Shown piece by piece: positions 50,331 to 58,193 of a stretch of 64,000 nucleotides of DNA. This DNA is from Deltaproteobacteria bacterium (GTDB lineage: Bacteria > Myxococcota_A > UBA796 > SXON01). How positions within the stretch are numbered: the stretch's first letter is position 1; each line of letters opens with the position of its first letter. The notes beneath the pieces were generated by a model. It had not been told where the DNA came from. It saw only the letters and a program-made list of their open reading frames with translations, and did no database searches. A program made the position numbers and the translations under genes. The DNA is taken from positions 1-64,000 of the forward strand of contig CANKTH010000001.1 of NCBI GenBank assembly GCA_947486185.1, given 5' to 3'.

Positions 50331-51161
50331 TCAGCCCGTGAGCGGTTGATACAGGGCCGATGTATCACCCTGGCTCTGGTTGTCCGGGTCCGGCGCGCCT
50401 CGCCCTGCCCGGTGATCTCCTCGGTGTACCAGCCGAAAATCGATGGAGATCCGCGAGTGCGCCGCCTCGGGCGGCCGCGGCAAGGTTCGATGGAGGTGAG
50501 CTGCGGAAAAGACCATAAAAAAAGCAGACTCTCCGGACACATCCACGTGGTGACCCGCCGGTTCGGGCCCCAGGAGTCGCGGATAGGGGCGGAGCGGTGG
50601 GCCGGGCGCCTGCCACCCACCGAGGCGCCAAGACGCCCAGTTGAAACGCGATGAATCGTTCGCCACCGGCTGTCCGAAGGCGTCGAGGTAGACCCGAAAT
50701 CCGTCATTGGGCCCGACCTCGAACAGCGGCATCCAGACGTTGAGCTGACAGCGCGGGTTGGCGTACCAGGTGTCACGATGGGCGAAGTAGGCCGGCGCCG
50801 CCGCGGGAAGCGCTCCGGCCCCCGGGGCGATCACCCGAAGGCGTGGGGGGTCCATCACCCAATCCTCCACACGCTCGCCGAGGCCGACCAACCACGCCGC
50901 CGACCAACTCCGGATCGCCTGCCAGCCGGCAAGCGCCCCCCGGGCGGGCTCGAGCGCGGCATAGAGCGCCTCCGCCGACCAGCGCCGATGCACCATCGGG
51001 AGCGTCCCGCCCGGCACGCCAAGGGCATCCGCGAGCCTGCGACGCGCCACATCCACCAGCTGAAGCGTAGCTATCGAAGCTTCAAATCGACGGAGCCCCC
51101 CGTCGTACAGCTCCTCGCGCCACGACCTCAATCCGCCGCCTCCGCCCAGACCGTGTATCAC
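50331..51161 (-). CDS. 2-oxoglutarate/Fe(II) oxygenase-like protein
   Basis: 276 residues, GTG start (weak). The C-terminal two-thirds look like a double-stranded beta-helix oxygenase: His128-x-Asp130 in FAHRDTWYAN, the strand NVWMPLFEVGPNDGFRVYLD, distal His222 or His224 in FSAAHLHRTLP and an Arg near 237-243 (SRISIDFRLV) for 2-oxoglutarate. This is the phytanoyl-CoA dioxygenase-like order. The C-terminal 25 residues are polar and probably disordered. Substrate unknown. It is the first gene of an operon with the NadR-like enzyme and perhaps the methyltransferase-like gene. Confidence 0.72.
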   Translation of the reverse strand: MIHGLGGGGGLRSWREELYDGGLRRFEASIATLQLVDVARRRLADALGVPGGTLPMVHRRWSAEALYAALEPARGALAGWQAIRSWSAAWLVGLGERVEDWVMDPPRLRVIAPGAGALPAAAPAYFAHRDTWYANPRCQLNVWMPLFEVGPNDGFRVYLDAFGQPVANDSSRFNWASWRLGGWQAPGPPLRPYPRLLGPEPAGHHVDVSGESAFFMVFSAAHLHRTLPRPPEAAHSRISIDFRLVHRGDHRAGRGAPDPDNQSQGDTSALYQPLTG

Positions 51162-51244
51162 GGCCGGAACGCCACCCAGCAGGCGGCAGGGCGCCCAGCA
51201 AGCGCCGCTCCGAGTGGCCGCTCCGAACCGGTTAGTTGTGCGGC

Positions 51245-52147
51245 ATGAAACCCCGCGTCGCGGTCCTGATCGTCTCCGGCTTCCTCGGTAGCGGCAAAAC
51301 TACGCTGGTCCGTAAGCTCCTGCTGCACGCGCAGGCCAACGGTGTTCGCCTCGCGGTGATCTCCAACGAGTTCGGCGAGCTCGGCATCGACGCCGCCCTG
51401 CTCGGCGCCGACCAGCAGCGTTTCATCGAGCTTGCGGGGGGCTGTGTGTGTTGCCAGCTCTCGGACGACCTCGTCGACACGCTCGAGGAGCTCCGCAACA
51501 CCGTCGATCCCGACCAGATCGTGATCGAGACCTCAGGGGTCGCCCTTCCCTTCGAGACCCAGCTCAACCTCTATCGGCCCCCGGTCAACCAGTGGGTGGG
51601 CGACGAGGCCAACGTCGTCGTGGTGGACGCGCGGCAGCTCCACGACCGCCTGCAGGATCCCCAAAGCGGTGAAGCCTTCGCCGAGGACACCTTCGAAAAC
51701 CAGGTTTCCGGAGCCGATCTTCTCGTCCTCCACAAGATCGATCTCGTGCCCGCCGACACGCTGCCCTCGCTTGAGGCTGCGCTCTCGGTCCTCAATCCGG
51801 GCGTGCCGATCCTGCACGCCAGCTTCGGCGAGGTCAGCCCGGCCGCGCTGTTCCCCGAGGGTCCCCGGCGGCGCCCCGCGGTGAAGCCCCACCATCACGA
51901 AGGTTTCCGGTACGAAGAGCTCCAGCCCCCTGCCGACCTCGACCCCGACCAGCTCCTCGAGTGGCTGGCGCCCAGGCGCGGCATCCGCACCAAAGGATTT
52001 GTACGTACCTCCCAGGGGATTCGTATCGTTCAGGGGGTGGGCCGGCGGATCGAGCTCCAAGAGCCGCGAGACCTCGTGGTGCCGGAAGCCGTCGTCGGCC
52101 GCATCGTCGCGATCCACTACGCGCCGCAGCACGGGCACAGCCACTGA
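51245..52147 (+). CDS. CobW/COG0523-family GTPase
   Basis: 300 residues. G1 loop SGFLGSGKTTL near residue 11, the metal-binding GCVCCQL motif (CXCC) near 62, G3 region IVIETSGVA, and HKIDLV as the NKxD-like guanine motif. The His-rich segment PHHHEG (about 219) and the terminal HGHSH are metal-handling features. These GTPases deliver zinc or other metals to target enzymes. ATG 51245 chosen over TTG 51236. It is followed three bases later by an acyl ligase gene, so the two are probably cotranscribed. Confidence 0.93.
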   Translation: MKPRVAVLIVSGFLGSGKTTLVRKLLLHAQANGVRLAVISNEFGELGIDAALLGADQQRFIELAGGCVCCQLSDDLVDTLEELRNTVDPDQIVIETSGVALPFETQLNLYRPPVNQWVGDEANVVVVDARQLHDRLQDPQSGEAFAEDTFENQVSGADLLVLHKIDLVPADTLPSLEAALSVLNPGVPILHASFGEVSPAALFPEGPRRRPAVKPHHHEGFRYEELQPPADLDPDQLLEWLAPRRGIRTKGFVRTSQGIRIVQGVGRRIELQEPRDLVVPEAVVGRIVAIHYAPQHGHSH

Positions 52148-52150
52148 TCG

Positions 52151-53566
52151 ATGGACCGCCCAGAATTCCTCACCCGTCTCCTCGAGATCCCGCCCGATCG
52201 GCCCGCGCTCCACTTCGCGGACACCGATCGGAGCACCACGTACGGGGAGCTGTTGGACGGGGGAGCGCGTGTCGCGGGCTGGCTCCACGAACGTGGCGTG
52301 AAACCCGGTGATCGGGTCGGAATCCAGCTCGACAACGGTCTCCCTCTGGTGCTGGCGCACCTGGGCTGTATGGCCCTCGGCGCGGTACGGGTGCCGCTCA
52401 ATCGCCACTACAAGGCCGTGGAGCTGGCGCCGATCCTGGAGGATGCCACCCCGCGGTTGGTGATCGCCGAGGACCCCTCCCTCTTCCCGGGGCTCGATGT
52501 TCATCCGGAGCCGGGGCTCGGTCCCCCCCTTCGGGCCTGGCCCTCCCCGCCCGCCGACGTGACCGCGTGGCTGTTCACCTCGGGCACCACCGGCCGCCCG
52601 AAGGGCGCTCCCCAGACCTTCCGGATGTGGACCGCAAACCTGGATAGCCTCGCCGAGGCCTGGCAGTTCGACTCCAACTGTCGCCTTTGGCTCATGTTGC
52701 CGATGTTTCACACCCACGGCCTGGTGCTCGGGCTGCACGGCACCCTGCTGCGCGGCGCGTCGGCAAGGATATCCGCCCATTTTTCCCCAGCCCCCCCGCC
52801 TCCTGACGTTACGGATGTGTACGGGGTGCCGACCTTCTACCACCGCTGGATCCCCACCATGGCGGCACAGCCCGACGCTTTTCGGCGTCTACGGCTGATG
52901 GTGAGCGGGTCGGATGGGCTGGGCGCCGCTGTGTCCGACGAGGCGTTCCGCCTCACCGGCCAGCGTGTGTTGGAGCGTTATGGCATGACTGAGACGGTGA
53001 TGATCTGTTCGAACCCCTACGCGGGCGAGCGGCGGGCGGGCACGGTGGGGCTCCCGCTCCCTGGCGTAGCATTGCGGATTTCGGAGGGAGAAGTACAGGT
53101 TCAGGGGCCGTCGGTGTTCGACGGCTATCATCCCCGCCCCGACGCCGAAGCATTCACCACCGACGGCTGGTTCAGGACCGGCGACGCCGGAGAGCTGGAT
53201 GAAGCAGGTTATCTGCGCCTCGTGGGGCGCAAGAAGGATCTGGTGATCGTCGGCGGGGTCAACGTGTCACCGGCTGAGGTGGAGGGGGTGATCCGAGGGG
53301 TCCCAGGCGTAGCTGACGTCGGATGCTGCGGGCTCCCCGACGAGGATCTCGGCGAGGTCGTGGTAGCCGCGATCGTGCCCGACCGGGCGAAGGTGGACGG
53401 TCCCCAAGCAGAGGCTGAGCTCCTCGCGGCTGTGGCGCGAGCCGGCCTCCTGCTGTCGGGGCTCAAGCGTCCGAGGCAGGTGGTCCTCGTCGGATGCCTC
53501 CCACGAAATGCACTTGGAAAGCTGCAAAGGAACCGAATGGCGCAGGAGCTGTTCGGGCAACGCTGA
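52151..53566 (+). CDS. AMP-forming acyl-CoA synthetase / ligase
   Basis: 471 residues, ANL superfamily. Motifs in order: A3 FTSGTTGRPKGAPQTF, A5 LERYGMTETVMICS, A7 GWFRTGDAGELD, A8 LRLVGRKKDLVIVGGVNVSP and A10 PRNALGKLQR with the catalytic Lys. The enzyme activates a carboxylic acid as its acyl-AMP and, in most relatives, transfers it to CoA. It is shorter than average (470 against 500-550), with a compact N-terminus. The substrate cannot be read; malonyl/methylmalonyl-CoA synthetases share the HRxYKAVEL-like early segment. Confidence 0.93.
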   Translation: MDRPEFLTRLLEIPPDRPALHFADTDRSTTYGELLDGGARVAGWLHERGVKPGDRVGIQLDNGLPLVLAHLGCMALGAVRVPLNRHYKAVELAPILEDATPRLVIAEDPSLFPGLDVHPEPGLGPPLRAWPSPPADVTAWLFTSGTTGRPKGAPQTFRMWTANLDSLAEAWQFDSNCRLWLMLPMFHTHGLVLGLHGTLLRGASARISAHFSPAPPPPDVTDVYGVPTFYHRWIPTMAAQPDAFRRLRLMVSGSDGLGAAVSDEAFRLTGQRVLERYGMTETVMICSNPYAGERRAGTVGLPLPGVALRISEGEVQVQGPSVFDGYHPRPDAEAFTTDGWFRTGDAGELDEAGYLRLVGRKKDLVIVGGVNVSPAEVEGVIRGVPGVADVGCCGLPDEDLGEVVVAAIVPDRAKVDGPQAEAELLAAVARAGLLLSGLKRPRQVVLVGCLPRNALGKLQRNRMAQELFGQR

Positions 53567-53656
53567 GCGGCTCCGGCGGTCGGAGTCACCGACTTGCGAG
53601 TTCTTGTTCCCCTTCGGCTTCACTCTGCGCTACGCTGTTGAGATACGAGGCCGTCG

Positions 53657-55060
53657 ATGCTCCGCCTGCCCCTCCTGCTCCTGCTGGCTGGCTGCCCCGA
53701 ATACGGCTACCACGGCAAGGTGCCGGATCCAGGCGTATTTCGGGCGGGTATCTCCGTCGAGCCCGACCGCGTCAAGTTTGGGCTCCTGCCGGACGGACAC
53801 ACGCGGGTTGAGACGGTGTTGGTCAGGAGCGTCGGGGACGTTGCCCTGCTGCTCGGCCCGGTCACGGTGTCAGGCGGCGCCTTCACCATCGTGTCCGAGG
53901 TCCCCGAGGCGCTCTCGCCGGGGGAGGAGCTGGAGCTTCTCATCCAGTTTGAACCCGACGCACCCACCGACATGGGCCAGCTCAGCATCCCGAGCTCCGA
54001 CCCCGACCAGCCGCTGAGCGTGGTTGACCTGAGCGGTGAGGGTCTGGTGCCGATGTTGACCATCGATCCGATGGCTATCGATTTCGGAGTCGTACAGGGG
54101 GGGCCAACCTATTTCGACACCATCCGCCTCGCCAACGTCGGCACGGCCGAGCTCAGTCTCGACAACTACATCCTCACCGGGGAAGGCTTTCGTATTGCAT
54201 CCGCCGAGCCCACGCCGCTGATCCTGAGTCCCGGCGCCCACACCGAGGTTGACGTGTTTTGGGACACCGCGGTGATGGGCACCTACGCCGCGGATCTGTG
54301 GATCGACAGCAGCGTGGGGCCGCAGCTCGCGCCTCTGGACGGCGTCGCGGCCGATCTGCCCGTGGCGGTCTGCGGTGTGACTCCTGAGGAGGTCTTGGCT
54401 CACCAGGAGAGCGCGACCTGGCTGGGTTTTGAGTCCCACTCCCAGGACGGCGAGCAGATCGTGACTTACGACTGGACCCTGATCCGTCGCCCGCCGGGCT
54501 CGCAGGCCACCCTCGGCGGGAGCGGCGCCAACCGCAGCTTCCTCCCCGATCTCGCGGGCGCGTACGCTACCCAACTCATCGTCGGCACCGCGAGCGGGCT
54601 GCGATCCGAGCCCTGCCTCGTGGGCCTCGAGGCCGTACCGGGCCAGAACCTGTGGGTGGAGCTGTTCTGGAGCCACCCGGGGGACGACATGGACATCCAC
54701 CTCCTGGCCCCCGGTGGTCAGCTCAACACGTCGAGCGACTGTTTCTATTGGAACTGTGTCGGCGGCGGACTCGACTGGGGCACGTCGAGCTATGTCGAAG
54801 ACGACCCTTCCCTTGACTTCGACGACATCCCCGGCACCGGCCCGGAGAACATCAACATCTGGGAGCCAGCGCCGGGCACCTACGAGGTGTGGGTCCACGA
54901 CTTCCCCGGCCACTGGTTCGAGGGCGACAACAGCGTCACCGTCAACGTTTTCGTATACGGCGCCCTGGCCGAGACGGAGACGCGGGTGTTGAGCGGCGAC
55001 GACGACTTCCACTCCTTCTTCTCGGTCGAATTCCCGAGCGGGACGGTGAGCGTCCGATGA
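53657..55060 (+). CDS. Multi-domain lipoprotein with ASH domains
   Basis: 467 residues. Signal MLRLPLLLLLAGC (lipobox LLAGC). Two ASH/choice-of-anchor-D-like domains follow: about 30-120 (VKFGLLPDGHTRVETVLVRS, PSSDPDQPLSVVDLSGEG) and 125-225 (IDFGVVQGGPTYFDTIRLAN). A PKD-like region (about 240-320, IVTYDWTLIRRPPGSQAT) leads to a DUF2135-like C-terminal beta domain (VELFWSHPGDDMDIHLLAPG, YEVWVHDF). Such proteins are anchored on the cell surface of myxobacteria. Its stop overlaps the next lipoprotein gene. Confidence 0.85.
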   Translation: MLRLPLLLLLAGCPEYGYHGKVPDPGVFRAGISVEPDRVKFGLLPDGHTRVETVLVRSVGDVALLLGPVTVSGGAFTIVSEVPEALSPGEELELLIQFEPDAPTDMGQLSIPSSDPDQPLSVVDLSGEGLVPMLTIDPMAIDFGVVQGGPTYFDTIRLANVGTAELSLDNYILTGEGFRIASAEPTPLILSPGAHTEVDVFWDTAVMGTYAADLWIDSSVGPQLAPLDGVAADLPVAVCGVTPEEVLAHQESATWLGFESHSQDGEQIVTYDWTLIRRPPGSQATLGGSGANRSFLPDLAGAYATQLIVGTASGLRSEPCLVGLEAVPGQNLWVELFWSHPGDDMDIHLLAPGGQLNTSSDCFYWNCVGGGLDWGTSSYVEDDPSLDFDDIPGTGPENINIWEPAPGTYEVWVHDFPGHWFEGDNSVTVNVFVYGALAETETRVLSGDDDFHSFFSVEFPSGTVSVR

Positions 55061-56148
55061 GCGGCATGCTGGCGCTGCGCGGGCGGTGGCTCGCGCTCGG
55101 GCTGCTGCCGGCGTGTACGCCGTTGGGCGGGCTGGTCGAGAAGGTCGGGGCAGCGATCTCACCGACGGAGGAGCCTGACGACGATCCCGACGCGGCGGAC
55201 GACGAGGCGGAAGAAGATCAGGTCGCGCCGACCTGTCCGGAGCCCAACACGTGTATCAGCCTCGCCGAAGCCTCCTCTCGCGGAGAGATCGACGTGGAGC
55301 TCGTTGACACGGCTGGGGGCCCCACCCTGAAGATCTTCAACCACGGCTCCCGCGACATCTGTATCGACGCGTGGGTCGTGCTCCTGTCCAACGGCTCGCA
55401 AGACGCGATCGCCGGCCACGATCCGGGGAGCGTGTTGAGCCCCGGCGCCGCGGTCTATTTCTACTACGGCGCCTGGGACTGGGAGGGCCGCAAGCTGCCG
55501 TGGTACTGCATCGAGCACAACCAATACACCGCGGTCGGTGAATTCTACACTTTCAATGGTGCGCTTGCGCCCGATGCCCTGCTCGACATCGTCTATCGGC
55601 GCCAGGACTCCGACGACGACGGCACCGAAGACCATTTCGACTGGGGAAACGAGGGCACCGTCACCCAGGAGTACGTGTGGAGCTGGCTCGCAGAGAACCC
55701 CACGGTGGTGGTCGGCAGGGCCAACGGCTACCTCTCCACCGCGCCCGGACTCGAGGCAGAGCTGGTGCTCCAGGCCACCAACCTCGGCCGGGAACCTGCG
55801 CTCGGAATGGTCACCGAGCTGGTCCCCGCAGAGCTGGAGGTCATCCGCACGGATCGGCAGCCTACGATCTGGACCAACAACCCCGACGGCACCACCACAC
55901 TGGTGTTCGCGGTGAAGCTCGACGGCGCGATCGACTCCGAGAACAGTGACAACCCCGCGATCTACGACACCGAGTCGATCCCTTACACCGTCAGGGCGCG
56001 CGCCAGCTGTACCGGACGTACGATCGGGCCCGAGCTCACCGCCGAGTGGCCGGACGCTTCAGGTGAGACTCACCTCTCCGCCGGCCAAGGCCTCGTGGTG
56101 GAGTGTTGTGATCAGCCAGGGGTCGCGGGACCCACTCTCAGGCCGTAA
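55057..56148 (+). CDS. Predicted lipoprotein, unknown
   Basis: 363 residues. The ATG overlaps the upstream stop (ATGA). Signal with lipobox GLLPAC, then an acidic linker (EEPDDDPDAADDEAEED). A first beta domain (about 70-180) with FNHGSRDICIDAWVVLLSN resembles a lamin-tail-like fold: exposed beta strands with WEGRKLPWYCI and LAPDALLDIVYR. The C-terminal half (about 215-340) is a conserved-repeat beta domain (LSTAPGLEAELVLQATNLGR ... VTELVPAELEVI). Eight or more cysteines. Its 3' end overlaps the convergent gene by 37 bases. Confidence 0.82.
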   Translation: MSGMLALRGRWLALGLLPACTPLGGLVEKVGAAISPTEEPDDDPDAADDEAEEDQVAPTCPEPNTCISLAEASSRGEIDVELVDTAGGPTLKIFNHGSRDICIDAWVVLLSNGSQDAIAGHDPGSVLSPGAAVYFYYGAWDWEGRKLPWYCIEHNQYTAVGEFYTFNGALAPDALLDIVYRRQDSDDDGTEDHFDWGNEGTVTQEYVWSWLAENPTVVVGRANGYLSTAPGLEAELVLQATNLGREPALGMVTELVPAELEVIRTDRQPTIWTNNPDGTTTLVFAVKLDGAIDSENSDNPAIYDTESIPYTVRARASCTGRTIGPELTAEWPDASGETHLSAGQGLVVECCDQPGVAGPTLRP

Positions 56149-56816
56149 GCACGGTAGCTCTCCCCGTCCTGCACGAGAAAACCCGCATACCACTCTGCGA
56201 ACACGTAGTCGCCGTCCGGAAGGACGTAATGATGGGTGCTGCGCCCTTCGCTACGTGTCTCGGTGCGTACAGCGTCGATCGGCTTACCGACGCCCTCCCA
56301 CCAGGTGCCGTCGCTGCTCTGCACCTCCCACGCGCAACCCTCAGCGTCCAGCGCGAACAAACGCCATTCAACGTCTCGGTTTTCCCAGATCTCCTGCTCG
56401 CCGCTCGGCGCGAGGCTATACGTGACGCGGTCGCCGACGCAAAAGTTCTGCCGGGCGGTAGCCCCTGACTTGGATTCGCGGCGCAGGAGGGCGGTGGGGC
56501 CGAGACGGGTGAACGCAGGCACCTCGCGACTGGAATGCACATATAGTCCAGGATCAACCGGCTTACGGACGAGCGTCACCGTCGGCACCTCCGACGTGCC
56601 TCGGGGCGCGTCGATCGGCACCACCCGCACCAGCGTGTCCGGGTGACTCACCGAAAAGGAGTAGCTCCCTGGCGGGCAAGAAACCGAGTAACGACCGTTG
56701 TCGTCCGTCACGGCGTCACAGCCCGGAGCGTCCAGCACCGCGCCCGCCACGGGCGTGCCCCCCTCGTCGACCACCGAGCCGGTAAGGCGCGATGCACAGG
56801 CCAAGAACCACCACAT
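56112..56816 (-). CDS. Predicted exported protein with carboxypeptidase-regulatory-like domain
   Basis: 234 residues from ATG 56816 (TTG 56828 is an alternative). The N-terminus MWWFLACASRLTG is a short signal with a possible lipobox. Residues about 12-75 (GSVVDEGGTPVAGAVLDAPG, TDDNGRYSVSCPPGSYSFSV) form a carboxypeptidase-regulatory/SpaA-like beta domain. The C-terminal part is unknown and has Trp/Cys-rich segments (EGCAWEVQSSDGTWWEGVGK). Probably cotranscribed with the small gene at 56829-57062. Confidence 0.75.
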   Translation of the reverse strand: MWWFLACASRLTGSVVDEGGTPVAGAVLDAPGCDAVTDDNGRYSVSCPPGSYSFSVSHPDTLVRVVPIDAPRGTSEVPTVTLVRKPVDPGLYVHSSREVPAFTRLGPTALLRRESKSGATARQNFCVGDRVTYSLAPSGEQEIWENRDVEWRLFALDAEGCAWEVQSSDGTWWEGVGKPIDAVRTETRSEGRSTHHYVLPDGDYVFAEWYAGFLVQDGESYRAYGLRVGPATPG

Positions 56817-56828
56817 TCCCAGTTCCAA

Positions 56829-57062
56829 TCAGGAAGGCTCGACCCAGAGATGGTCGATCTTGCTTCCCGGGATGATCAAGGTACGAGGAGCCCCTTCGAG
56901 AGCACGCCCGCGCTCGTCGAGGAAGGACTCCACGTCGACCGTGATCCCGCCGCCGGCCTGCTCCTTGAGCTGTCCGACCAGCACCATGGCCTGATCGGGG
57001 ACGTGCCGCCGGGCGCCGGGCAAGCTGAACAACGAGCTTCGTAAGTAGACATGGACCCGCAT
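56829..57062 (-). CDS. Small protein, unknown
   Basis: 77 residues from ATG 57062 (MRVHVYLRSSLFSLPGARRH), with GGGGG five bases upstream. No signal or membrane helix. Its stop directly precedes the next leftward gene. Predicted to be mixed alpha/beta (QAMVLVGQLKEQAGGGITVD, PRTLIIPGSKIDHLWV); this pattern vaguely recalls a ubiquitin-like or DUF small fold but no family is named. First gene of a two-gene leftward unit. Confidence 0.6.
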   Translation of the reverse strand: MRVHVYLRSSLFSLPGARRHVPDQAMVLVGQLKEQAGGGITVDVESFLDERGRALEGAPRTLIIPGSKIDHLWVEPS

Positions 57063-57178
57063 GGTGCCCCCGATGAACGGCGGGGCTATCACGATCCGCG
57101 CGTGGCGCCGACTCGGGCGGGCGATCCGGCAGGCAGGCCCACTACGCGACCCCGTGGCAGAGGCGGGTGCGCGCCACG

Positions 57179-58186
57179 ATGAGCTACGTTCCGGGAATGC
57201 CGCTCGTGATCCTGCTCGCCTCCGCTATGGCCACAGACATCGTGATGTTGGGAAACAGCTACATGTTCCAACATCATCTGGATCTCGCGCTGCGCGAGAC
57301 CCTCAGGGCCGGCCTCGGCGACAAGGGCGAGACCGTGCTCCTGGCCGACGCCGGCTACAGCTTTCGTACCCACGCGGACTCGGTCGCTACGGTCGGCACC
57401 GCCTGGTACGACGCGCTGGGCGCGGACGAGCGTTGGGACTGGGCCATTCTACAGGATCAGAGTCAGATCCCTGGCTTTCCGCAGACGGATCCCACGTGGA
57501 TCGACAGCAACGCGGCCGGTCGGTCGCTCAACGAGGCGGTGGTCGCCCGGGGAGGACGGACCGTACTCATGATGACCTGGGGCCGGCGGGACGGCGATGC
57601 ACAAAATCCGTCCCTCTACCCAGACTTTTTGACCATGCAAGCTCGACTGAAGGAGGGCTACCTGGCTTACCAGGCCGCCTGGTCCACCCCCGAACATCCG
57701 GTGTGGATCGCGCCTGTCGGCCTGGCCTTCGAGGCGGCGTACCACAGCGGTACCGACTTCACCGACCTGTATGAGGCCGATGGCTCCCACCCTTCGGTTG
57801 CGGGCACGTGGCTGGCCTCGTGTGTACTGTATGCCACGTTGACAGGAGAAGATCCGACAGCGCTCCCCGGCCCGGCCGACCTCGACGCGGCCTTGGCCGC
57901 CCGCCTGGCAGAGCTCGCGCGGGCCACGGTCTTGGAGGGCGGGTTGGAATACCCGTGGTCTTCCGAAGAAGTTCCGGAGGACAGTACGCCGGGCACCGAC
58001 GACGACGACGATCCATCCCCAGAGGACGGCGACAGCGCCGAAGATGCTGGGAGCCCGAAGGCGACGCCCGCTGCGGGACCCGCGGCTTGCGGCTGCGCCA
58101 GCGGCCCACAGGGGCTCGGTTCTTGGGCGTGGTCCCTCCTGCTTCTCCCGCTGTCCCTCCGTCGCCGGGCGGCCGACCTTCGCTGA
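57179..58186 (+). CDS. SGNH-hydrolase-like protein with MYXO-CTERM-like tail
   Basis: 335 residues from ATG 57179. Signal peptide (about 1-19, ending ASAMA), then block I DIVMLGNSYMFQ in place of GDS, WDWAILQDQSQIPGF and a terminal Asp-x-x-His in YEADGSHPS, as in SGNH/DUF4886 esterases. An acidic Ser/Asp linker (about 265-295) precedes the tail: CGCASG, a hydrophobic stretch (LGSWAWSLLLLPLSL) and RRRAADLR. This Cys-hydrophobic-Arg order is the MYXO-CTERM sorting signal of Myxococcota, which anchors exported proteins at the cell surface. Catalytic residue identity is probable, not certain, because Gly-Asn-Ser replaces Gly-Asp-Ser. Confidence 0.83.
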   Translation: MSYVPGMPLVILLASAMATDIVMLGNSYMFQHHLDLALRETLRAGLGDKGETVLLADAGYSFRTHADSVATVGTAWYDALGADERWDWAILQDQSQIPGFPQTDPTWIDSNAAGRSLNEAVVARGGRTVLMMTWGRRDGDAQNPSLYPDFLTMQARLKEGYLAYQAAWSTPEHPVWIAPVGLAFEAAYHSGTDFTDLYEADGSHPSVAGTWLASCVLYATLTGEDPTALPGPADLDAALAARLAELARATVLEGGLEYPWSSEEVPEDSTPGTDDDDDPSPEDGDSAEDAGSPKATPAAGPAACGCASGPQGLGSWAWSLLLLPLSLRRRAADLR

Positions 58187-58193
58187 GCGAAGC

